Shown: positions 11,634 through 21,627 of the stretch, piece by piece | How the letters are laid out: every line of letters begins with the position of its first letter | How positions within the stretch are numbered: position 1 is the stretch's first letter | Assembly: GCF_029867415.1 (NCBI RefSeq) | Contig: NC_081181.1 | Coordinates: 72,264,144-72,328,143, forward strand | Source: Vicia villosa | Taxonomy: Eukaryota; Streptophyta; Magnoliopsida; Fabales; Fabaceae | Length of the DNA: 64,000 nucleotides | Direction: 5' to 3' | Position numbers and translations under genes: made by a program | Notes under the pieces: generated by a model | What the model was told of the DNA's origin: nothing | Database searches by the model: none | The model's input: the letters and a program-made list of their open reading frames with translations, nothing else

Positions 11634-13604
11634 TCAAGCCAGAACTTTCAGCAATTCTGAGAGTATCCTCTTTACTTTTTCAAAAATTTCACCAATAGGG
11701 TAGATGGGTTGGGATTTTAATTGGGTTTTTGAAAAGGCAGGGTTGGGAATGAAGTACGGTTGAGGTTCTCTATTCAACCTATAAGAAGATTCTGCTTCAG
11801 TATCAGAATCTAACACTACCACTTCAGCTTCAGGACGAGGCTTGGGAGTGTAGTTGCAATCACAGAGCAGCTGTTCATGTGATGCAGAGGTTGGAAAAAT
11901 AGAGTCACTATGGTTATTTAGAGAGGTAGAAGGAATAAGTTCAAAGGTGGCATGGGGAGGAGGTTGAGAGATGGAGATATTTGTGTGTGGTGGAAATAGA
12001 GTTTGAAGGGGTGGTATATCCAGAACAGGATTGATGGTGGGTGGAGACAAAGGAATGGTTACAGGAGAAGATGGAGGTGTAAGAACATGGACAGTTATAG
12101 GTGATTCTGATGTGGCTTTTTCTGGTTCAGGGGTAGGGGCAACCGCTATTGGTGTAACTTCTGAAAAATCAGCAGGATCAGGTTCAGAAATACATATACC
12201 TTTGGATGCTTTCTGAAGAGCTTTGACCACAGCCTCAGTCTTCTTCTGCTTCTTACTCTTCGGCTCTTCAACAATTTTTGTTTTGCCACTAGAGATCTCT
12301 TTCCTTCTGACGCTCGCCAGATCTTCCTGTTGATTCACAGCCTCTTGAACAACATTTTCTTCATCAGATTCTTGAAGAATCATCTTTCTTTTTCTGGTTT
12401 TCTTCTTCTCAACAACTTCAACAATCTCAACATTGTTATTTGACTTCTTCTTCTTTTTCTCAGCTTCCTTCTTTTTCTTCTCAAAATCAACAGAAACAGC
12501 CTTAACAACCTTTGCAATGACTTCTTCTGGGACCACTTCTTTCTTGGTGGTAGCAGCAGGATGATCAAACTTTCTTTTGGTCCTTTCTTCCTTCTTGCGA
12601 TTCACTATAATTGGAGCACCTTTCTCTTGATCTTTAAGACTTTTATCCTCTTTTTGTGACTTCAAATACCTAGTTCTGACTTCTGGTACCTCACTATTGA
12701 AGAAGGTTTTAAATTCAGCTAGAACTGGTTCTCTTCTGATTCTTGTTCCAGCGAGAGGTTGAGGAGTCTTACTGATAGCCTTAATCACTTTCATCTTCTT
12801 TAAGGTGAAGGCATTCAGACATGCCCCAGTTGTGACAGCAAGGTTCTTGATAGTGCCTTCAGTTTCCAGTTGCTCAACAATCTTGGAATAAACCAGAAGA
12901 TTGGTGATAATTCTGCCAAACGGAATGATGGTACAATTTTTCTCTCTGAAGGAATTTCTGGACTCCTTCACGGCCTTCCACATATGGTTGAAGATAATGT
13001 AAATATCATCAACCTTCTTCTCAGTGGCAATGCAATACAGAATGTATTTTTGCTCATAGTTGATGAAGTCAGAAGCATGTGTCCCTTTCCTGTGATAGAA
13101 ACACCCAAGAAGAATCTTGGTCCAGATTTTGTAGAGATCTCTCAAATCCTTGACATTCTTTGTTTCATTTATGTCTGGGTAGAGAGTAGACAGGACATCT
13201 TCCCAATTTACCCTTTTATCGATTTCAAAAGCTCCTTCAGCGTTTCTCAGATCAAACATCACCCTTAGGATGTTCTCAGTCACTACCACAAACTTTCCAT
13301 GGACGAAGGACAAGATTGACTTAGGGGCGACAACTGCATGTACCCAGAATACCTTGACAAGATCTGGGTAGACTGGTCCACAGAACTCAGCAAACAACGA
13401 AGTCCATCCTTGAAAAATTATATCTTCTTTGAGATGAAATTCGTTTTCTTCAATGTTATCAAAATCAACCATGAGTTCACATAGAACTTCTAATTTATCC
13501 TTAGGAATGGAGCACGCAACAACTGGAGTGAGTTCCTGATTAACTTCATCTTGAACATGGAGAAGAGTAGATGAACCAACATTTTGAGATGAGGAAGCAG
13601 CCAT
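11634..13604 (-). CDS. Sirevirus envelope-like / 'putative plant transposon protein' ORF
   Basis: The open frame reaches back to 13634, but I prefer the ATG at 13604 (residue 11 of the open frame, MAASSSQ...), which sits in a good plant start context (CAATGGCT). That gives about 656 residues. The N-terminal ~300 residues form a folded domain (FQGWTSLFAEFCGPVYPDLV ... FGRIITNLLVYSKIVEQL ... LKKMKVIKAI). It resembles legume proteins annotated as retrotransposon envelope-like or putative plant transposon protein. A Lys/Glu-rich, coiled-coil-like middle (about 330-480) and a Pro-rich C-terminus follow. I see no signal peptide and no clear membrane segment, so a true envelope role is unproven. It follows truncated pol, but the intervening 370 bp looks like its own promoter and leader. 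Confidence 0.7.
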   Translation of the reverse strand: MAASSSQNVGSSTLLHVQDEVNQELTPVVACSIPKDKLEVLCELMVDFDNIEENEFHLKEDIIFQGWTSLFAEFCGPVYPDLVKVFWVHAVVAPKSILSFVHGKFVVVTENILRVMFDLRNAEGAFEIDKRVNWEDVLSTLYPDINETKNVKDLRDLYKIWTKILLGCFYHRKGTHASDFINYEQKYILYCIATEKKVDDIYIIFNHMWKAVKESRNSFREKNCTIIPFGRIITNLLVYSKIVEQLETEGTIKNLAVTTGACLNAFTLKKMKVIKAISKTPQPLAGTRIRREPVLAEFKTFFNSEVPEVRTRYLKSQKEDKSLKDQEKGAPIIVNRKKEERTKRKFDHPAATTKKEVVPEEVIAKVVKAVSVDFEKKKKEAEKKKKKSNNNVEIVEVVEKKKTRKRKMILQESDEENVVQEAVNQQEDLASVRRKEISSGKTKIVEEPKSKKQKKTEAVVKALQKASKGICISEPDPADFSEVTPIAVAPTPEPEKATSESPITVHVLTPPSSPVTIPLSPPTINPVLDIPPLQTLFPPHTNISISQPPPHATFELIPSTSLNNHSDSIFPTSASHEQLLCDCNYTPKPRPEAEVVVLDSDTEAESSYRLNREPQPYFIPNPAFSKTQLKSQPIYPIGEIFEKVKRILSELLKVLA

Positions 13605-14005
13605 TGAAACAGAATGAGCAGCTAGGAAGAACAAAATTCTGGGTTTTCGGTTAGGGTTATAGAAGCGACTAAGAAGATTTCAAAAGAGAGTATGCAAGAA
13701 GAAAGAGAGACTCGGAGCGAAAAAGATATACGAGATGATTTGAAAAGAATATATAGAGACGGATTTAAAAAAATGCAATAAGATTAGAAAAGAACAGTTA
13801 CAGAATCAAGAGAAATCAATTTTCATTTATTGATAAGTGACGTTAGGTGAGAGAATGTGGTAAATGAAATGATTTGACACAGTTACCTAGGTCGACGTTT
13901 TTTTTAACTGCACGCTTTGTATAAACCAAACAGACACGTGTTTACCATCAGATAATAGATGACAGCTGTAAAATTTTCAATAGACTTTACGCCTTCTGAT
14001 TCTGA
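13605..14005 (-). promoter_or_regulatory. putative internal promoter and leader of the envelope-like ORF
   Basis: Read on the minus strand, this stretch has a TATATA box (about 13750-13756, CTCTATATATTC), then a pyrimidine-rich leader of about 150 nt, then the ATG at 13604. It also marks the place where RT and RNase H are absent. Promoter activity is inferred from composition only. Confidence 0.45.
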
Positions 14006-15592
14006 TCACTGCTTCTGATTGTCATTCTTAAGAAATGATCTGGTTCTGATAGGATCATCTTTCTTCCCAAGGATCACATCTTCTGAATGAGCTGAAGCAA
14101 GTCTAGGTGATCTTCTGATTGTTGGTTCTTTAGAAATCCTAAGATTCTCTAAAGATGCAGCAACTTGATCTTCTGATCCATTGCTTCTGAGACTGCCAGC
14201 TTCTGCAGCTTTGCTTCTTGGTTCTACTGCTTCTGATATATCAATATCAAAATCTGCAAAATTCTCAAACTGCTTTGGTTTTTCAAGACCAAGCTTATCA
14301 TCAAACCTGATATTGATTGATTCTTCAACAATCAATGTTTCAGTATTGTATACTCTGTAGCCTTTAGAGCGTTCAGAATATCCAAGAAGGAAACACTTTT
14401 GTGCTTTAGAATCAAACTTACCAAGATGATCTTTAGAATTCAGAATAAAACATACACATCCAAAAGGATGGAAATATGAAATGTTGGGCTTTCTGTTCTT
14501 TCACAATTCATAAGGAGTCTTATTTAGAATGGGTCTGATAGAGATTCTATTCTGAATATAGCATGCAGTGTTTATTGCTTCTGCCCAAAAATGCTTAGCC
14601 ATATTGGTTTCATTGATCATGGTTCTAGCCATTTCTTGTAGAGTCCTATTCTTTCGCTCTACAACTCCATTTTGCTGTGGAGTTCTATGACAAGAGAAAT
14701 CATGGGCAATACCATTTTCTTTGAAGAACTCCTCAAAGAATCTGTTCTCAAATTCGCCACCATGATCACTTCTGACCTTTATGATTTTACACTCTTTCTC
14801 AGATTGGATCTGAGTGCAGAATTCAAAGAACACTGAATGAGACTCATCCTTGTGTTTCAAGAACTTTACCCATGTCCAGCGGCTATAATCATCAACGATG
14901 ACTAATCCATATTTCTTCCCTCTGACAGATGCTGTTTTGACTGGGCCAAACAGATCAATGTGCAAGAGTTCTAACGGCCTTGAGGTAGAAACAACATTCT
15001 TAGACTTGAATGCAGGTCTGGAGAACTTGCCCTTCTGACATGCTTCACAAAGAGCATCTGATTTGTATTTCAGATTTGGGAGTCCTCTGACTAGCTTTAG
15101 TTTCTTAATCTGAGAAATCTTTCTCAAACTAGCATGTCCTAATCTTCTGTGCCAGACCCATTGCTCTTCAGAAACAGACATAAGACAAGTCACCTTCTGC
15201 TTCTCAAGATCAGAAAGATCAATCTTATAAATGTTGTTCTTCCTCTTGCCTGTAAATAGGATTGAGCCATCCTTCTGACTTACAGCCTTGCAAGACTTTT
15301 GATCGAAGATTATGTCATAACCATTGTCACTTAATTGACTTATGGACAATAAGTTATGAGCTAATCCTTCAACAAGAAGTACATTAGTTATGGAAGGAGA
15401 GTTACCAAGACTTATGGTTCCAGAGCCAATGATTTTGCCCTTCTGATCTCCTCCAAACTTGACTTCTCCACCTGGTTTAAGCACCAGGTCTTGGAATGTA
15501 GACCTTCTTCCCGTCATGTGTCGCGAGCACCCAGAGTCCAGGTACCATGACATTTTGCTTTCTGTCCTCTTTGCCGCCAAGGATATCTGCAA
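14006..15592 (-). pseudogene. Sirevirus pol remnant: protease and integrase, RT-RNase H missing
   Basis: The frame runs from 15592 to 14006 and is broken by TGA at 14501-14503, where the family normally has Trp. Visible domains are: aspartic protease WYLDSGCSRHMTG (about residues 17-29); GAG-pre-integrase with WHRRLGHAS and CEACQKGKF; and integrase core with HIDLFGPV (first Asp), VRSDHGGEF (second Asp) and QQNGVVERKNRTLQ (Glu). After the break come HPFGC and GYSERSKGYRVY, the usual integrase C-terminus. The frame ends at RSFLKNDNQ, just before RT should begin; no RT or RNase H motif follows. The start overlaps the gag frame by 116 nt in another phase. Confidence 0.9.
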
Positions 15593-17402
15593 CAGAAATT
15601 ATCTTCTCCTTAGGTACCCACAATTTCTTGGGTCCTTTCTTGTTAGTTCTCCTCAAGTTCTGATTGAACTTGGGTTTAGCAAAATATTTAGCAGGAGGAA
15701 CAGCATGATATTTCTTATTCTGAGTTCCATGATATTTCTTAGGTTGTGTCACATGCTTCTTGGTGTGTGTTATGTGAAAACTTTGTGCATGTGATGTGTG
15801 CTTAATATCATGGGAGTGGCCAAATTTAAATTGGTTATACAGAGGCTTGTATGATATTTTCATATCATCCACAGATTCAAGCTTGTATGGGATTTCACCC
15901 TCATAACCAATGCCAACTCTCTTGTTTCCAGACACAGCATATATCATAGAAGCTAGCTGACTTCTGCCAATACTTCTAGATAAGAACTTCCTGAAACTTA
16001 AATCATATTCTTTCAGAATATGATTCAGACTGGGAGTGGATTTTTCTGAATCAGAAGGAGATCCAACATTATTGGATAATTTTAAAACTTTTTCTTTTAA
16101 TTCAGAATTTTCCAACTCAAGCTTCTTAGTTTCAAATTCAAATTGCTTTTTCAGCTTTTTGTATTTGATACTAAGATGAGCTTTTAATTCAAGAAGCTCT
16201 GTTAGACTGGAAACTAACTCTTCTCTAGATAGTTCAGAAAATACCTCTTCAGAATCTGATTCTGATGTAGATTCTGATCCATCATCTTCTGTAGCCATCA
16301 GCGCAAAGTTTGCCTGCTCCCCTTCAGAGTCTGATCCTGATTCAGATTCAGAATCATCCCATGTTGCCATAAGACCTTTCTTCTTATGAAACTTCTTCTT
16401 GGGATTCTCCTTCTGAAGTTTCGGACACTCATTCTTGTAATGTCTAGGCTCATTGCACTCATAGCAGACAGCCTTCTTCTTGTCAGATCTTCTGTCACTA
16501 GAAGATTCTCCTCGTTCAAATTTCTTTGAACTTCTGAAGCCTCTGAACTTTCTTTGCTTGCTCTTCCAGAGTTGGTTCACCCTTCTGGAGATCATGGACA
16601 GTTCATCTTCTTCTTCAGATTCTGATTCTTCAGGATCTTCTTCTCTAGCCTAAAAAGCGTTAGTGCATTTTTTAATATTAGATTTTAATGCAATAGACTT
16701 ACCTTTCTTCTGAGGTTCATTAGCGTCAAGTTCAATCTCATGACTCCTCAGAGCACTGATCAGCTCTTCCAAAGAAACTTCATTCAGATTCTTGGCAATC
16801 TTGAATGCAGTCACCATTGGACCCCATCTTCTGGGTAAGCTTCTGATGATCTTCTTAACATGATCAGCCTTGGTGTAGCCTTTATCGAGAACTCTCAATC
16901 CAGCAGTCAGAGTTTGAAATCTTGAAAACATCTTCTCAATGTCTTCATCATCCTCCATCTTGAAGGCTTCATATTTCTGGATTAGAGCAAGAGCTTTGGT
17001 CTCCTTGACTTGAGCATTTCCTTCATAAGTCATCTTCAAGGACTCATATATGTCATAGGCCGTTTCCCTGTTAGATATCTTCTCATACTCAGCATGAGAG
17101 ATAGCATTCAGCAAAACAGTCCTGCATTTGTGATGATTCTTGAAATCTTTCTTTTGATCATCATTCATTTCTCTTCTCGTGAGCCTTACACCAGTAGCTT
17201 TAACAGGATGTTTGTAACCATCCAGCAGAAGATCCCATAGATCAGCATCTAGACCAAGAAAGTAACTTTCCAGCTTATCTTTCCAGTATTCAAATTTTTC
17301 ACCATCAAATACTGGTGGTCTAGTATAACCATTGTTACCATTGTATTGCTCAGCAGAGCCAGATGTAGATGGAGTTGGATTTGATTGGGATTCACCAGCC
17401 AT
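15477..17402 (-). pseudogene. Sirevirus gag (capsid and CCHC nucleocapsid), one nonsense codon
   Basis: The start is the ATG at 17402 (MAGESQSNPTPSTSG), 73 nt inside the primer site. Residues about 30-230 are the retrotransposon capsid domain (PPVFDGEKFEYWKDKLESYF ... YEAFKMEDDEDIEKMFSRF). A TAG at 16650-16652 interrupts the frame, which then continues in phase. A CCHC zinc knuckle CYECNEPRHYKNEC (about 16477-16436) follows, then an acidic Ser-rich stretch and a Lys/Glu-rich coiled-coil region. It ends at 15477, overlapping the pol frame, which suggests that pol was made by ribosomal frameshift. Gag would assemble virus-like particles in the cytoplasm. Confidence 0.88.
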
Positions 17403-17474
17403 CTTTTACTGAAGCATTTTTCTCTTCCTGAATCTTTTCTAAACACGGTTAAGTGCTTGCACCTTAGAACCGGC

Positions 17475-17486
17475 GCTCTGATGCCA
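17475..17486 (-). promoter_or_regulatory. Sirevirus primer-binding site (initiator tRNA-Met type)
   Basis: TGGCATCAGAGC on the minus strand lies two bases inside the 5' LTR. It differs by one base from the usual plant copia site TGGTATCAGAGC. Confidence 0.88.
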
Positions 17487-17488
17487 AT

Positions 17489-18700
17489 TGAAGGGTAGAA
17501 AAACACTTAGAAAGGGGGGGTTTGAATAAGTGTAGTCTTAAAAACTTGAGCGATAAAAATAAATTGCACAGTTATTTTTATCCTGGTTCGTTGTTAACTA
17601 AACTACTCCAGTCCACCCCCACGGAGTGATTTACCTCACCAGAGGATTTAATCCACTAATCGCAACAGATTACAATGGTTTTCCACTTAGTCCGCGACTA
17701 AGTCTTCTAGAGTATCCTGATCACAACCTGATCACTCCAGGAACAAATGCTTAGACACAAGCTAAGACTTTCTCAGAGTATCCTGACCACCACGTGATCA
17801 CTCTAAATACAACTGCTTAGACACAAGCTAAGACTTCCTAGAGTATCCTGATCAACACTTGATCACTCTAGTTCCTTACAACTTAATGTAATCAAATAAG
17901 AGTTTTACAATGCTTCTTTAAAAGCTATAATCACAACAGTGATATTTCTCTTAACGTTTAAGCTTAATCTCACTAATATATTACAACAGCAATGTAGTGA
18001 GCTTTGATGAAGATGAAGTTTCTGAGCTTTGAGTTTGAGCAGCGTTTCAGCAAGTTTTTCAGAATAATTTCGTTCAGAATTGGTAACCTTGCTTCTCATC
18101 AGAACTTCATATTTATAGGCGTTTGAGAAGATGACCGTTGAGCGCATTTAATGCTTTGTGTATTCCGTACAGCTTTGCATTTAATGTTTCACGCTTTTGT
18201 CAACTACCTCGAGCCTTGTTCACGCTGTGTCTACTGACGTTGCCTTTAATAGCTTCCAACGTTCCTTTTGTCAATCAGCGTAGCCTGCCACCTGTACTTT
18301 CTTCTGATCTGATGTTTGAATAAAATATTTGAATATCATCAGAGTCAAACAGCTTGGTGCATAGCATCTTCTTGTCTTCTGACCTTGAAGTGCTTCTGAG
18401 CGTGATACCATGAGAACTTCAGTGCTTCTGCTTCTGACCTCAAGTTCTTCTGATGCTTTCATAGACCCATGTTATGATTCTACCTTGACCATCTTCTGAT
18501 GTCTTGCCAGACCATGTTCTGATGTTGCATGCTGAACCTTCTGAGACAAAGCTTCTGAGCGCTGATTTGTGCATACTCTTTATATATTTCCTGAAATGGA
18601 AATTGCAATGTATTAGAGTACCACATTATCTCACACAAAATTCATATCCTTGTTATCATCAAAACTAAGAATATTGATCAGAACAAATCTTGTTCTAACA
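17489..18700 (-). repeat. 5' LTR of the Sirevirus
   Basis: 1212 bp, matching 8438-9649. It is followed on the plus strand by the target duplication GTGTT (18701-18705) and 55 bp of original target DNA before the next LTR. Confidence 0.95.
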
Positions 18701-18760
18701 GTGTTAGCTCTTATAAAGGCTTCATTTTAGGTTAGAATGAAGGTTTGGATTAGAGGAATG

Positions 18761-20605
18761 TGTAACACCCCATAATTTCAGTTTATTAATTTAATTTGGA
18801 TTTAAATTAAATAATTGGAATATTAGAATTTTAAATTGGATTTAATTGGAAAATGATGGAATATGAGATATTGAGCTTATGGTGTGGTGATAGTAAAAGG
18901 GGGGTGCTAACTAGTTAGGCCTTTTACTAAGTTGTGGTTAATTTATTTTATTTTATTTTTCATAAAATAAGAAAAAGGGAACCATTTGGGGAGAAAAGGA
19001 AGAACACGTGAAAAGAAGAGAAGAGAAAGAGGCAAGAACGTGAAACCGGAAGGAGAGCATTCAAGAAATTCATCGAGGTAAGGGGGGACTCTTCCTTTTA
19101 GTATCTCTTATGTGATCTTAGGTGATAGGTAGATTGATGTATGGTTTGATTCAATTAGACATTGGGATTGTTAGGTTAGGGTGTTCTAATTTGGATTGAA
19201 TTGATGATGATTGTGTGAACTATTTGGTTAATAATGCGTTAAATGATGTTTTTGTGGTGTGTAATTGAATATATGATGATTGTATGCCTGTATGTGATGT
19301 CTGGAATCGTTTTTGGGTGAAAGGGGAGTGAAATCGCAGGGTCTGTCGCAGACTTGGGGTTTGCTGAAATCGCAGGTCCGCTGAGCGGAGGGGGGTCCGC
19401 TGAGCGGAGGTCCCAACGTAGTTCGCTTCTGTTTGACGTCGCTTGAGGTCCGCTGAGCGGGGGTTGGAAGGGTTTCGCTTTTGCCTTGCTCCGCTGAGCG
19501 AACCTTGCTGTGTGTGAATTTTTCCAAACTTCAAAATAATGTATCTTTTGATCCGTGTATCATTTCTTAGTGTCGTTTTGGGCGTTGTGCAAGTAATTAA
19601 ATGTTTTATATGATGAACGATGAATATTGGTATTATCCGACCTTATTTCTTTGAAACTCGATTTTATTACTTGATAAGAATTGAACATTGTGTGCATATG
19701 AGATAGGTGTGACAATGTGTTTGATGTGATGATGAATTGGTGTGATTTGTTATTATGATTGTGATGGATGCATGACTATTTGAATGATGTTGAAAACATG
19801 TACATACTTATTCGGTGATGTGGTGTTGAGATGAGTTGCTCATCGTGATTTAGTGTGTTTTAAGTATGTTATATGTGTTTCATTCATTCATGTGCATTGA
19901 TGTTGGATCCCGGTGAGGTTTGGATCGTTGGTGGACATATTTCCCATTGTGTGGAAATTGTGTCGGTGGGCCGTATCTCGATGAGGCGTAGATCGGTTAG
20001 GTGGATTGATTCCACGGTTTATTGGTACCACATGCATAGTGTCAGTTGTGTCATATGCATTTTGTCATAATATGATTGTATGGATTTCTGTGGTATGTGT
20101 TGTAATCTATTATTGTGTGAATTAATAATGGATGTGAATCTGAATATGTATAATTGGGTGAACGGCATATTATGATGCTTGTTGCTTATGAATTGCATAA
20201 TATTTACTAATTGAGAATGAGACTCACCCTTACATGTTGTCATTTTCAGATTGAGGAGTATCGGCATTAGTGCTTGGTGAGGATGACTCATAGAGTTTAT
20301 CCGTTTATGTTGGGTCGTGTCGGTCATGCTCTGATCTGTAACACTGGGGAACGATAGTTGTAGAAGTTTTTATGAACTTATCCATTTTTAATTGATGTTG
20401 AAATATGATTCCATTTGGTTGTATTTGATGATGTTTAGTATTCCGCTGTGATAAACATGATTATGTTTTGGTGAACCGTTTCCTAATGAAGCATGAATTT
20501 GACCTTAGTTGGTTTAATTGTTTTGAATAATTGTGGCACCCTTGTGCATATGTTTTTACTCTGATTAATTATTAAAATTGCCGCGGGGTTTAGAAGGTTG
20601 TTACA
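18761..20605 (+). repeat. left LTR of the Tekay element, solo-like context
   Basis: TG...CA ends and 1845 bp. It holds four near-palindromes TCCGCTGAGCGGA or close variants at 19377, 19396, 19449 and 19490. No primer site follows it, unlike a normal 5' LTR. Confidence 0.92.
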
Positions 20606-21046
20606 GAAAGGCTTGAACTTCTCCCACTGGCTTGATTCAAACAAAAACGGCAAAGAAGGTACAAATGTGCTTGGCTCGGGTTTGACTCCAATGGACACTT
20701 TGAGCTTTCATTTTTAGGGTTGGTGGACTGGATTTTGAGGTATGGATGTTTGAGGTCAAATTGCAATCTTGTTGAACAAGTTTTTATGAACTTCACTTTT
20801 CACAACATGCCAAAATGTCAATCCCTAGGTGCTCAATTTGTAGCAAGTTTTTGTCCTCATTACAGTGGTTCAAACAACATCGCCCTCAACCGCTTCGCCT
20901 TTACAAGCCTCGTACTTGAGAGACTATGGACTGATATGCCACTTACTCAAACACTTCTCTCTTATAAGTCTTGTGCTTAAGAGACTATGGAGTGATATCT
21001 CACTTACTTAAACATTTCGCCTTAACAAAACATGCTTGAGAGATTG
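20606..21046. repeat. flank copy 1 (441 bp), duplicated at 26902-27342
   Basis: No difference from 26902-27342 was seen by eye. It contains about three degenerate 62-bp units (around 20895, 20957 and 21019; 'gagactatgga.tgatat'). It ends inside the third unit, where it joins mid-gag at GAATTTTTGGAGCTG. Confidence 0.93.
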
Positions 21047-21627
21047 AATTTTTGGAGCTGACTCAGGGTAATATGACGGTACCAGAGTATGCTTCGAAAT
21101 TTGTCGAGTTGGCGAAGTACTACGTTCACTACAACAATGACGAGGCTAGTGAATTCTCAAAGTGCATCAAGTTCGAGAATGGTCTTCGTGATGAGATCAA
21201 GCAAGGAATTAGGTACCAGAGAATTCGGCGATTTGTCGATTTGGTGGACTGTAGTAGGATCTTCGAGGAGGATAACCTTAAGCTGAAGTCATCTCACTCT
21301 CGCGAGTTGGTTGACAAGAAAGGTAAGAAGCCTATGGATAGAGGTAAGCCATATGGTAGAGGAAATCCTAGAGCTGGGGATTGGAAGAGGCCTAGTGGGG
21401 GAGATTCTGGTGCTCCCGTTAGGTGCTACAACTGTGGAGAGACTGGGCATAGAAGGAATGAGTGAAAGGGTGGAGAGAAGAAATGCTTCAAGTGTGTTAA
21501 GGCGGGTCATATTGCTTCAGATTGTAGGATGAAGATTGTGACTTGCTACAATTGCGGCGAATAGGGTCACATCAGTCCGCACTACACTAAACCGAAGAAG
21601 GATCAGGTTGGTGGAAAAGTCTTTGCC
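21047..21627 (+). pseudogene. Tekay gag fragment with damaged zinc knuckles
   Basis: The frame enters in mid-capsid (FLELTQGNMTVPEYASKFVEL) and is in phase with pol downstream. Three nucleocapsid knuckles follow. In the first (CYNCGETGHRRNE-stop) a TGA at 21463-21465 replaces the last Cys. The second (CFKCVKAGHIASDC) is intact. The third has a TAG at 21562-21564 and Tyr in place of its last Cys. The N-terminal half of gag is gone at the rearrangement junction. The protein can no longer be made as a unit. Confidence 0.88.

Larger units (their letters stand above)
8433..18705 (-). mobile_element. Sirevirus-type Ty1/copia retrotransposon, structurally complete but lacking RT-RNase H
   Basis: The LTRs at 8438-9649 and 17489-18700 are both 1212 bp, with TG...CA ends, and are flanked by the 5-bp duplication GTGTT (8433-8437 and 18701-18705). 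The minus-strand primer site TGGCATCAGAGC follows the 5' LTR after AT, and a polypurine tract AAAAAGGGGGAGAT abuts the 3' LTR. Gene order on the minus strand is gag, protease-integrase, then a gap where RT and RNase H should be, then an envelope-like ORF. Sireviruses are the copia group that carry such ORFs and repeated polypurine tracts. About ten LTR differences are visible by eye. The copy cannot transpose on its own. Confidence 0.92.

Noticed and set aside
19220..20980. Small frames repeated at 25516-27276
   Set aside because: They come in pairs because LTR and flank are duplicated; no coding signal.
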